From: Nevskia sp.
GTDB lineage: Bacteria > Pseudomonadota > Gammaproteobacteria > Nevskiales > Nevskiaceae
Direction of reading: 5' to 3'
Assembly: GCA_030694365.1 (NCBI GenBank)
Contig: JAUXYM010000004.1
Location: 16,683 to 80,682 of the forward strand
DNA length: 64,000 bases
The notes beneath the pieces were generated by a model. It was given only the letters and a program-made list of their open reading frames with translations. It was not told the DNA's origin and ran no database searches. A program made the position numbers and the translations under genes. Positions 8,890 through 16,378 of this stretch are shown here, in pieces (position 1 is the stretch's first letter; the number at the start of each line of letters is the position of its first letter).

Positions 8890-9837
8890 ATGACTGCTCC
8901 AGAAGCCCCTAAAGCCGCTCCCGCCCCGCTACCGCGCGCACTGCTGCATCCTCGTTGGTGGCTCGCCTGGACACTGCTCGGGCTCGGCCGGGCACTGTGC
9001 TGGCTGCCAGTTTCCTGGCTGCTGACGATCGGTTCATCGCTCGGCTGGCTGGTCTGGCGGCTGTTGCCGAGCCGACGCCGGGTGACCCGGATCAATCTGC
9101 GGCTGTGCTTCCCGGAGTTCGACGAAGCGACGATCGTGAGTCTGGTCGAAGCGCATTTCCGGGCGCTGGGTATGGGCCTGTTCGAGACTTTGCTGGCCTG
9201 GCTGGCACCGGATACCAAGCTCAAGGGCCGGCTGGAACTGCGCGGGGTCGAACATCTCGACGCCGCGACCGCCGACGGCTCCGGCGTGCTGCTGATGACC
9301 GGCCATTTCACGACCCTGGAAATCGCCGCCCGCTCGATCTGCCTGGCCGATCGGCCGTTCCATGCGATGTATCGGCCGGCCGACAACGCTTTCGTCGACT
9401 GGTGGATGCACCGCTGGCGCGAGCTGCGCTCGGGCCGGCCGGCGCTGCCGAAGGACGATCTGAAGAACCTGTTGCGCGCCTTGAGAGCCGGCGGCGCGGT
9501 CTGGTACGCACCGGACCAGACGCTGAAAGTGCCAGGCGCGATCTTCGTGCCGTTCTTCGGCGTGCCGGCGCTGACCCTGACCGCCACCTCGCGCCTCGCC
9601 CAGCTCGGCCGCGCCAAGGTGGTGCCGTTCTTCCCGCAGCGCACTGACGACGGCCGCTACATGGTGACCATGGGCCCGGCGCTGGAGAATTTTCCGAGCG
9701 GCGACGACCACGCCGACACCCGCCGGATCAACGCGTTGATCGAGGACGCGATCCGCATCTGCCCGGAGCAGTATTTCTGGACTCACCGGCGCTTTAAGTT
9801 CCAGCCGCCGGGCGCGCCGGACGTCTACGCCCGCTGA
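8890..9837 (+). CDS. LpxL/HtrB-type lipid A acyltransferase
   Basis: 315 residues. Members of this family transfer a secondary acyl chain from acyl-ACP onto Kdo2-lipid IVA at the inner membrane. A hydrophobic N-terminal anchor (residues 22-60) is followed by the catalytic HX4E motif H139FTTLE144 in MTGHFTTLE. Conserved blocks LRGVEHL (near 118), YRPADN and WYAPDQ (near 210) are also present. It is divergent to waaA and 19 bp ahead of a putative core glycosyltransferase, so it belongs to an LPS assembly locus. Whether it is LpxL- or LpxM-like cannot be decided by eye. Confidence 0.88.
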   Translation: MTAPEAPKAAPAPLPRALLHPRWWLAWTLLGLGRALCWLPVSWLLTIGSSLGWLVWRLLPSRRRVTRINLRLCFPEFDEATIVSLVEAHFRALGMGLFETLLAWLAPDTKLKGRLELRGVEHLDAATADGSGVLLMTGHFTTLEIAARSICLADRPFHAMYRPADNAFVDWWMHRWRELRSGRPALPKDDLKNLLRALRAGGAVWYAPDQTLKVPGAIFVPFFGVPALTLTATSRLAQLGRAKVVPFFPQRTDDGRYMVTMGPALENFPSGDDHADTRRINALIEDAIRICPEQYFWTHRRFKFQPPGAPDVYAR

Positions 9838-9856
9838 GCGCCCCGGCCATGTCCCG

Positions 9857-10879
9857 ATGAGACTCGATGTCGTCAATCCCTGGGGCCGCGATGCGCCGGT
9901 CGACTGGCGCGGCGGGCTGACGCCGCCGGGTGCGCCCAGTCATCCACCGATCAACTACTGGGCCTGGGCCGCCGCCACTGGCGGGCAATTTCACCAGACG
10001 CCGGACACCGTCGACGCCTCGGCCGACGCCGTCGTCGTGCTGCTGCGCCGGCGCGGTCTGGCCAACCTGCGCGCGGTTCGCCAGTTGAAGGCGCGTGGCT
10101 TGACCGTGTTGGTCAGCTGGAAGGAAAGCGGCAGCGCCCAGATCGAGCATCAGTTGCGGTTCCCCTGGCGGCGCTGGCTGCATCGCCGGGTGCTGGCAGC
10201 CTGCGACGGCGCGTTCGCGGCCACCGAACCGGGCTGCGCGCACTACAAGAACTACGGCCTGCCGCCCGAACGGGTGCGCTTCGTCGCCACGCCGTATCCA
10301 TTCGACGAGCCGAGCTGGGATTTCGCGCTGGCCATCGAAGCGCGCAGCGGCATCGTCGTCGGCACCCGGCAGTTCGACCCGCCATCGCGGTGCCATACCG
10401 AGGCGCTGCAACTGGCCGGCCGCATCGCCCGCGCCACCGGCACGCCGCTGACCGTGTTCAATCTGGACGGCGAGGCCGGCCGCAGCCGCGCGCTGGCGGC
10501 GACCGGCACGGTGCCGGCGCTGCGCTGGATCGAGCAGCGGCTGCCGTATGCCGCGTTCCTGCAGGAACTGGCGCGACACCGGCTGGTGATCCAGCGCGAT
10601 GCCGGCTGGGTACCGGGCCAGATCGCCGGCGATGCGCTGCTCTGCGGCATCGTCAACATCGGCGGCAACGGCGCGGTGCAGCGGCTGGCGTTTCCGGCGC
10701 TCGCCGAGCCGGAAGCCGACGAGGCCTTGCTCGAAGCGGCGGCGATCCATCTGCTGGGTGATGACGCGGCATATCGGCTGGAAGCCGCTCAGGCCCGGCA
10801 GCGTGCCGAGCGCGCCGGCCTGAGCTACGCCGGCTTCCGGGCCGAACTCGCCGGGCTGCTCAAAGCCTCAAAGCAATGA
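9857..10879 (+). CDS. Putative LPS-core glycosyltransferase-like protein
   Basis: 340 residues without a motif I can assign firmly. It begins MRLDVVNPWGRD and contains segments reminiscent of GT-B glycosyltransferases: LKARGLTVLVSWKESGS near 80, GCAHYKNYGLPPERVRFVATPYPFDEP near 120-150 and PALRWIEQRLPYAAFLQELARHRLVIQ in the C-terminal half. It lies between the acyltransferase (19 bp upstream) and the convergent waaC, whose last 12 bp it overlaps. That context suggests a role in LPS core assembly. The function is inferred from neighbours rather than from a recognised family. Confidence 0.55.
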   Translation: MRLDVVNPWGRDAPVDWRGGLTPPGAPSHPPINYWAWAAATGGQFHQTPDTVDASADAVVVLLRRRGLANLRAVRQLKARGLTVLVSWKESGSAQIEHQLRFPWRRWLHRRVLAACDGAFAATEPGCAHYKNYGLPPERVRFVATPYPFDEPSWDFALAIEARSGIVVGTRQFDPPSRCHTEALQLAGRIARATGTPLTVFNLDGEAGRSRALAATGTVPALRWIEQRLPYAAFLQELARHRLVIQRDAGWVPGQIAGDALLCGIVNIGGNGAVQRLAFPALAEPEADEALLEAAAIHLLGDDAAYRLEAAQARQRAERAGLSYAGFRAELAGLLKASKQ

Positions 10880-11875
10880 CTGCAGGGGCAATGACTGCAA
10901 AACCTCGATCACCCGCTCGCGGCTGACCGTCAGCGGCCGCTCGCGGTCGATGGTCGCCGGCTGATCGTCGTTGCACAGCCAGTGCTGATCGCGGCCGAGG
11001 GCACCGGTCATCTGCGGCAGGGTCGGGCCGTACAGCGAGAGCCCCGGCGTCCCGAGTGCAGCCGCCAGGTGCATCAGCCCGGTATCGACGCCGACCACCA
11101 CTTTGGCGTGCGCAAGCCAGCCGGCGACGGCGGTCAGCCCCAGCTTCGGCAGCACCCGGCAACCCGGCGTGGCGGTGGCGATCCGTTCGGCGTCGGCGCG
11201 TTCGGCCTCGCTGCCCCAGGGCAGCATCACCGCCAGCCCCTGCTGACTGAGCCAGCGCGCCAGCGCCTGCCAGTCGGCGAGTGGCCAGCGCTTGCTCGGC
11301 CAAGTGGTGCCGTGCAGGAACACGGCATACGGCTGATCGATCGCCGGCAACGCGAAGCGGTCGCGATCGAGACCGCTATCCGGCGGCGCATCGAGGTTCG
11401 CCGGCAACGGATAGCCGAGTGCGGCGGCGAACAGCCGCCGGGTCCGGGTGATCGCATGTTCCTGACCATGCGCCGGCACGGTGTGGCGATGGTCGTAGAA
11501 CAAGGACGCCAGCGGTTCGCGGGCCGACGTCCAGCCCGGCCCGGCGCTCGGGCCATCGGCACAAAATGCCAGCCAGGCACTTTTTACCAGCCCTTGGGCG
11601 TCGAGCACCCGGTCGTAGCGCGTCTGGCGCAGCGCGGCACGGAAGCGCGCCCAGTCGCCGTCCCGCATGGTCGCCAGCGGGGCCTTGCGCCAGCGCCGCA
11701 GATCAGAAGCGATGACCCGCTGCACGGCTGGATGCCAGCGCGGAATCTCGGCAAACGGCCGCTCTGCCAGCCAATCCACCGCCAACTCCGGCACCGCGCG
11801 GGCGGCATCGGTCAAGGCCGGCAACGTGTGAATCAGGTCACCGAGCGAGGTGGTCTTGACGATCAGAAGCTTCAT
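10868..11875 (-). CDS. waaC: LPS heptosyltransferase I
   Basis: 335 residues. It adds the first L-glycero-D-manno-heptose to Kdo2-lipid A. The GT9 opening MKLLIVKTTSLGDLIHTLPAL is diagnostic, and the C-terminal GVDTGLMHLAAALGTPGLSLYG is the GT9 donor-binding region. Upstream DYGH-type motifs are replaced by the usual FLHGTTWPSKRWP segment. The gene ends in a short internal duplication (QSLPLQSLL, from two CTGCAGTCATTG-like units). It is convergent with, and overlaps, the preceding glycosyltransferase by 12 bp. Together with waaA it defines an inner-core LPS locus. Confidence 0.93.
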   Translation of the reverse strand: MKLLIVKTTSLGDLIHTLPALTDAARAVPELAVDWLAERPFAEIPRWHPAVQRVIASDLRRWRKAPLATMRDGDWARFRAALRQTRYDRVLDAQGLVKSAWLAFCADGPSAGPGWTSAREPLASLFYDHRHTVPAHGQEHAITRTRRLFAAALGYPLPANLDAPPDSGLDRDRFALPAIDQPYAVFLHGTTWPSKRWPLADWQALARWLSQQGLAVMLPWGSEAERADAERIATATPGCRVLPKLGLTAVAGWLAHAKVVVGVDTGLMHLAAALGTPGLSLYGPTLPQMTGALGRDQHWLCNDDQPATIDRERPLTVSRERVIEVLQSLPLQSLL

Positions 11876-11962
11876 CGGAACACGGCTGGAAAGGGGCAGG
11901 AATGCGTTGAAAATGGGGCGGAAATGGGGGCTGGCGCGGGGCTTGCAGGGCTGTTTCGGTCA

Positions 11963-11990
11963 TGGTCAGCGCGAAACTTGCTGGTATATT
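11963..11990 (+). promoter_or_regulatory. Candidate promoter for the TPR protein gene
   Basis: TGGTCA (11963-11968) and TATATT (11985-11990) are separated by 16 bp in the 249-bp divergent spacer between waaC and the TPR gene. The resulting leader would be about 130 nt. The pair is moderate in quality and was judged by eye. Confidence 0.3.
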
Positions 11991-12124
11991 CCGGGCCTTC
12001 GGAAAGGCAGGGTCGCACGCCGCGTGGTCAGCCGGAAACTCGACCGAGATACCGGCCGACGTGCCGCCACCACCATGATCCAGTCCTTAGATTTCATGGA
12101 ATCGAACCAATTCAGAGGTCACGC

Positions 12125-13093
12125 GTGAACCGCACAGCAAATCGTAGCGCTGCATTGCTTTTGATGATCGGCCTGACCGCGCTGGCGCTGCCAGCCGCGG
12201 CAGCGACGCCGGTCGAGGAAGCCCAGTCCCTGGTCAGCCAGGGTGATCTCGATGGCGCGCTGAAGCGCATCGATCGTTACCTCGCCGGCAGCCCGCAGGA
12301 TGCCGAAGGCCGCTTCACCCGGGCGCTGATCCTGGTCAAGCAGAACAAGAGCGCCGACGCGATCAAGGCGTTCACCGAGCTGACCCGCGACTACCCCCAG
12401 CTGCCTGAGCCGTACAACAACCTCGCCGTGCTGTACGCCCAGTCCGGCAACTACGAAAAGGCTCGCGACGCGCTCGAAGCCGCACTGGCCACCAACCCCA
12501 GCTACGCCACCGCGCACGAAAATCTCGGCGATATCTACGCCGCGCTGGCCGGTGCCGCGTACAACCGGGCGCTGGCGCTGGACGCCAACAACGCGACCAC
12601 CCGCTACAAGCTGTCGCTGCTCGGCGGCCTGAACAATGGCGGTGCCGGTCGCGCCGCGACGACGGCTGCGGCTGCACCTGCACCGGCAGCCATTACTCCG
12701 GTGGCTGCGGCTGCGACCCCTGCGCCAGCCGTTGCTGAAGCGACCGCGCCGGCAGCCAGCGATGCGGTGCTGAGAGCGCTTGAAGTCTGGGTCAGGGCCT
12801 GGTCGGCCCGCGATGTCGATGCCTACCTCGCCGCCTATTCGCCCGAGTTCAAGCCCGATGGCGGCCTCGCGCTCGACGAATGGCAGAGCCAGCGCCGGGC
12901 CCGCATCGGCAAGGCGAAAATGATCAATGTCGAAGTGCAGGCACCGGAGGTGCAGGCGATCGACGCCCAGCACGTGCGCGTGCTGTTCACCCAGGACTAC
13001 TCGTCCGACACCATCTCCGACAAGGTCGGCAAGATCATCGAACTGGCCGAGGTTGGTGGCAGCTGGAAGATCACCCGGGAAACCACCCGCTGA
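12125..13093 (+). CDS. Periplasmic TPR protein with C-terminal Cds6-like (NTF2-fold) domain
   Basis: 322 residues from GTG 12125, which has AGAGGT 6-7 nt upstream; no in-frame ATG precedes the signal peptide (VNRTANRSAALLLMIGLTAL, cut after AAA). TPR units cover about residues 28-165, followed by an Ala/Pro-rich linker (about 170-215) and a C-terminal NTF2-like domain beginning LRALEVWVRAWSARDVDAY and ending GSWKITRETTR. The same terminal domain closes the L,D-transpeptidase encoded next, so the two proteins probably act together on the cell wall. The specific role is unknown; pairing of TPR/Cds6-like proteins with YkuD enzymes is known from other proteobacteria. Confidence 0.75.
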   Translation: MNRTANRSAALLLMIGLTALALPAAAATPVEEAQSLVSQGDLDGALKRIDRYLAGSPQDAEGRFTRALILVKQNKSADAIKAFTELTRDYPQLPEPYNNLAVLYAQSGNYEKARDALEAALATNPSYATAHENLGDIYAALAGAAYNRALALDANNATTRYKLSLLGGLNNGGAGRAATTAAAAPAPAAITPVAAAATPAPAVAEATAPAASDAVLRALEVWVRAWSARDVDAYLAAYSPEFKPDGGLALDEWQSQRRARIGKAKMINVEVQAPEVQAIDAQHVRVLFTQDYSSDTISDKVGKIIELAEVGGSWKITRETTR

Positions 13094-14208
13094 GCCTGAG
13101 CTTTGGGACGGGGTTTGGGCGGGGGCTGGCGGCAGCGCTGGTAGCGACGAGCCTGCTGCTGGCTGCCGCCCCAGTCATTGCCGATGTCATTGCCGATGCC
13201 ATTGCCGATGAGCCGCTGGTCAGGGCGGAGATTCATCCGGAAGACCGCCTCTCCGAAGCGCTCGCGGCGATGCGCGACGGCCGTTACGCCATCGCCACCC
13301 AGCGGCTGCAACGACTGCTGGGCATCGAGCCGAACTTCCGCCTCGCCCGGCTGCTGTACGGCCAGGCGCTGGCGCTGCGTTCCGGGGCGCAGCTCGACTC
13401 GCCGCTGGCGCACGAGGACGATCCGCGCCTCACCGAGCTGCTGGCCGAGTATCGCCAGCGCAGCGACGAACTGCGCGCACTGCCGACGGCCGGCCTGGTG
13501 CCGAGCCTGCTGCTGAAGTTGTCGGACGAGATCGGCAACGTGCTGGTCGTCGATCTCGGCAAGGGCCGCGCCTATCTGATCGACAACAACGGCTCCGGCC
13601 AGTACGTGGTCCGCAACCTCTACGCCGGCATCGGCCGCAACGGCTTCGGCAAGCGTAGCGCGGGCGATCTGCGCACCCCGGTCGGCATCTATCGCGTCAC
13701 CGGCTGGATGGCCGACGACCAGCTGCCAACGCTGTACGGCGCCGGCGCGCTGCCGCTGAGTTACCCGAATTCCTGGGACCGCTCGCTGGGACGCACCGGC
13801 TCCGGCATCTGGCTGCACGGCGTGCCAACCGATACCTACGTCCGCGGCCCGCGTTCCAGCGAAGGCTGCGTAACCTTCTCGAACAACGATCTGCTCAGCC
13901 TGCGCTCGCAGCTCAGGGTCGGCAGCACGCCAGTGATCCTCGCCGAGCAGCTCGACTGGGTGCCGGCCGCGCAGCTTGTTGCCGAGCGTGAGCCTTTGCT
14001 GAAGGCGATCGAGAACTGGCGCCGCCAGGGCGAAATCACGCTGAGCGATCTGAGCCTGTTCGCCTATCCCGGCGAAAACGGCCTGGTGGTCGCCCAGTTC
14101 GTCCAGAATGATGCCAGCGACAACGGAGCTTCCAGCGCCGGCAGGGACCAGTTCTGGCGGCATCAGGACGATGGCTCCTGGAAGATCGTCCGCGAACTGA
14201 ACCGCTGA
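13090..14208 (+). CDS. L,D-transpeptidase (YkuD family)
   Basis: A YkuD-domain enzyme that would cross-link peptidoglycan or attach proteins to it. The catalytic signature is intact: LHGVPTD (His243 counted from the CTG start) and SSEGC (Cys260). The N-terminus is a signal sequence (GLAAALVATSLLLAAAP) followed by a 12-bp tandem repeat (13174-13209) encoding VIADVIADAIAD. The protein ends in a Cds6-like domain (GSWKIVRELNR), as in the upstream gene. There is no in-frame ATG, GTG or TTG ahead of the signal peptide. The likeliest starts are CTG 13090, which overlaps the previous stop as CTGA, or CTG 13096. Start is therefore uncertain; the enzyme call is not. Confidence 0.85.
   Translation: MSLSFGTGFGRGLAAALVATSLLLAAAPVIADVIADAIADEPLVRAEIHPEDRLSEALAAMRDGRYAIATQRLQRLLGIEPNFRLARLLYGQALALRSGAQLDSPLAHEDDPRLTELLAEYRQRSDELRALPTAGLVPSLLLKLSDEIGNVLVVDLGKGRAYLIDNNGSGQYVVRNLYAGIGRNGFGKRSAGDLRTPVGIYRVTGWMADDQLPTLYGAGALPLSYPNSWDRSLGRTGSGIWLHGVPTDTYVRGPRSSEGCVTFSNNDLLSLRSQLRVGSTPVILAEQLDWVPAAQLVAEREPLLKAIENWRRQGEITLSDLSLFAYPGENGLVVAQFVQNDASDNGASSAGRDQFWRHQDDGSWKIVRELNR
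13174..13209 (+). repeat. 12-bp tandem repeat (three units) in the L,D-transpeptidase signal region
   Basis: Three copies of (G)(T/C)CATTGCCGAT, at 13174-13185, 13186-13197 and 13198-13209, encode VIAD-VIAD-AIAD just after the predicted signal-peptide core. The units keep frame, so copy-number change would alter the mature N-terminus by four residues at a time. Confidence 0.85.
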
Positions 14209-14252
14209 GCGAGCCGCTCGCAGCCGAAGCCACCGCAGCCCGGAGCGTCCCG

Positions 14253-15062
14253 ATGAACATGGACCCGATCGAATACCGCATCCACGGCAGCGATCTGCAG
14301 TACGTCGAAGTGCGCTTGGGCCCGGGCCGCTGCGCGGTCTCGGAGCCGGGCGCGATGATGTACGTCGACGACGAAGTGCAGGTCTCCACCGAGATCGGCG
14401 ACGGCAGCGGCCGCGAAACCAATTTCCTCAGCCGCCTGTGGCGAGGCCTGCGCCGCAAGTTCAGCGGCGAATCGCTGTTCACTTCGATCTATCGCAATCA
14501 GGCCGGCAGCGATCGCCGGGTTGCCTTCGCCGCACCCGGCCCGGGGCAGATCGTGCCGATCGACCTCGCAGCCTCGGGCGGCACCTTGATCGTCCAGCGC
14601 GGCGCCTTTCTGGCCGGCGCGCGCGGCGTCGAAGTGGGCCTGGCCTGGCAGAAGCGCTTTCGCGTCGGCCTGTTCGGCGGAGAGGGTTTCATCATGCAGA
14701 AGCTGACCGGCGACGGCGTCGCCTTCGTCCATGCCAGTGGCGCGCTGACCGAAATGCAGTTGGTGCCTGGCCAGAGCCTGAGAGTCGATACCGGCTGCCT
14801 GGTGGCGCTGCAAAGCTCGGTGCGCTACGACATCAAGTACGCCGGCAAGATCAAGACCGCGCTGTTCGGTGGCGAAGGTTTGTTCTTCGCCCAGCTGTCC
14901 GGCCCCGGTACCATCTGGCTGCAGTCGATGCCGCTGAAGCGCCTGAGCCGCACCTTGCTCGGCATGGCGATGACGGCGAATCCGCGCGGCCGGATCGTCT
15001 GGTTCCTGATCGCCATTGCCATTGTGGTGATCAATATCCTGAGCATCAACTCGCCGGTCTGA
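14253..15062 (+). CDS. AIM24/TIGR00266 family protein
   Basis: 269 residues of the AIM24-like family, a beta-sandwich fold of unknown biochemical role in bacteria. Typical traits are the opening IEYRIHGSDLQYVEVRLGPG, EPGAMMY near residue 32, repeated FGGEGF/FGGEGL motifs near 145 and 205, and a C-terminal hydrophobic tail (IVWFLIAIAIVVINIL) that could anchor it in the membrane. It is followed after 1 bp by an M48 protease gene, so the two are probably co-translated. AIM24 genes beside M48 peptidases may mark a membrane quality-control unit, but this is inference. Confidence 0.8.
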   Translation: MNMDPIEYRIHGSDLQYVEVRLGPGRCAVSEPGAMMYVDDEVQVSTEIGDGSGRETNFLSRLWRGLRRKFSGESLFTSIYRNQAGSDRRVAFAAPGPGQIVPIDLAASGGTLIVQRGAFLAGARGVEVGLAWQKRFRVGLFGGEGFIMQKLTGDGVAFVHASGALTEMQLVPGQSLRVDTGCLVALQSSVRYDIKYAGKIKTALFGGEGLFFAQLSGPGTIWLQSMPLKRLSRTLLGMAMTANPRGRIVWFLIAIAIVVINILSINSPV

Positions 15063-15063
15063 G

Positions 15064-16170
15064 ATGAACCCGAGCTTCGCCGCGCTGCTCTATGGACGCG
15101 ACCTGCCGCCCGCCGGGCTGAAGGTCAGTGCGCAATTCGTCGGCAATCGCCTGCAGGTTGGCGGCGATCTGCGCTTGGAAGCGGTGGCCGATGCGATCAC
15201 GATCGAAACCGGCGGCTTCGATCACGACACGCTCTACCTCGGCTGGACTGATGCCACGCGCGGCCGGCTGTCGCTGGCACCCCTCGATACGGTGGCGCGC
15301 GCCACCCTGATCGGTAGCGCACCGGCCACGCTCGAAGCGGCGCTGCGCCGCCATGTCCGCAGCAGCCGGAACGATCGCGGCAAGTGGCTGCTGCTCGGCG
15401 GGCTGGCGGCAAGCCTGGCCGTGCTGGTGCTCAGCGTGGTGCTCGGCTACGGGCTGATCGTCGACTGGGCGGTGCGGATGGTGCCGACCGAGGTCGAGGC
15501 AAAGCTCGGCCAGTCGACGATGGCCGAGCTGCGGCAGTCCGGAAAACTGCTCGACACCGGGCCTGCCGTCGATGCGGTCAGCAGCATCGGCAACCGGCTC
15601 ACCGCCGGCTCGCGCTACCACTATCATTGGGCGGTGCTCGAAGACCCGAGCATCAACGCCTTCGCCGCACCCGGCGGTTACGTCGTTGTTCATCGCGGCC
15701 TGATCCTCGCCACGAAAACGCCCGAGGAACTGGCCGGTGTGCTCGCCCACGAGGTGCAGCACGTCGAGCATCGCCACACGCTGAAGGCGATGGTCAACAG
15801 CCTCGGCTGGGCGACGATGGCCACCGTGCTGCTCGGCGATGTCAGCGCCATGGCCGGCATGCTCGCCTATCAGGTCGGCACCACCCACTACAGTCGCGAT
15901 CTCGAAACCGAAGCCGACACCCAGGGGCTGGCGGCGCTGGTTCGCGCCGGCATCGCGCCCGAAGGCATGGCGACGTTTTTCCGGACCCTGGCAAGGCAAG
16001 CGCCGCAGATGCCGATCGCATTGCTGTCCAGCCATCCGGCGACCGAGGAGCGCATTGCCGCGATCGAAGCCGGCATCCAGGCGCTGCCGGCGAAGGACTA
16101 TCCGCCGCTGGCGATCGACTGGGCGGCGGTGCAGGCGAGCGTCAGGAAGAACGACGACGCGGTGCCCTGA
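15064..16170 (+). CDS. M48-family membrane zinc metallopeptidase
   Basis: 368 residues. An N-terminal soluble domain (about 1-95) resembles those preceding M48 domains; a membrane helix lies near residues 108-135 (WLLLGGLAASLAVLVLSVVL). The zinc site is H229EVQH233 with the third ligand in ETEADTQGL near 280. A predicted catalytic domain of the HtpX/Oma1 type suggests proteolysis of membrane or periplasmic proteins. It lies 1 bp after the AIM24-like gene. It ends before an intergenic inverted repeat that may terminate the transcript. Confidence 0.88.
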   Translation: MNPSFAALLYGRDLPPAGLKVSAQFVGNRLQVGGDLRLEAVADAITIETGGFDHDTLYLGWTDATRGRLSLAPLDTVARATLIGSAPATLEAALRRHVRSSRNDRGKWLLLGGLAASLAVLVLSVVLGYGLIVDWAVRMVPTEVEAKLGQSTMAELRQSGKLLDTGPAVDAVSSIGNRLTAGSRYHYHWAVLEDPSINAFAAPGGYVVVHRGLILATKTPEELAGVLAHEVQHVEHRHTLKAMVNSLGWATMATVLLGDVSAMAGMLAYQVGTTHYSRDLETEADTQGLAALVRAGIAPEGMATFFRTLARQAPQMPIALLSSHPATEERIAAIEAGIQALPAKDYPPLAIDWAAVQASVRKNDDAVP

Positions 16171-16194
16171 ACAGCGAAACGGCGTTCTCACTCG

Positions 16195-16292
16195 GAGAAC
16201 GCAGAGGACGCAGAGAACGGCAAAAACGGGAATGCAAAAGCGTTTTCGTTGTTCTATTTTTTCAAGCTTTTCTCTGCGTCCTCCGCGTTCTC
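16195..16292. repeat. 23-bp inverted repeat (CGCAGAG-type intergenic palindrome)
   Basis: Arms at 16195-16217 and 16270-16292 are complementary with one mismatch and enclose a 52-nt AT-richer loop. Each arm is itself a run of GAACGCAGAG/GACGCAGAG units. Purine-strand repeats of this composition are familiar as dispersed intergenic elements in several bacterial genomes. It lies between the M48 protease and the Atm1-like gene and could act as a large hairpin terminator. Confidence 0.85.
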
Positions 16293-16378
16293 TGCGTGAG
16301 ACCAGCTTTTTAGCCATCGCTTGAATCAAAGACGTTCAGCGCATCATAGCGACCAACGCCTACCCGGATTGCCTCGCC

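Noticed and set aside
10982..12124. Long upstream extension of the TPR protein frame
   Set aside because: This part is antisense to waaC and lacks protein-like features; a GTG with a ribosome site at 12125 precedes a signal peptide.
12119..12973. Long minus-strand frame opposite the TPR gene
   Set aside because: Antisense shadow in GC-rich DNA; the plus-strand protein has recognisable TPR and NTF2-like domains.
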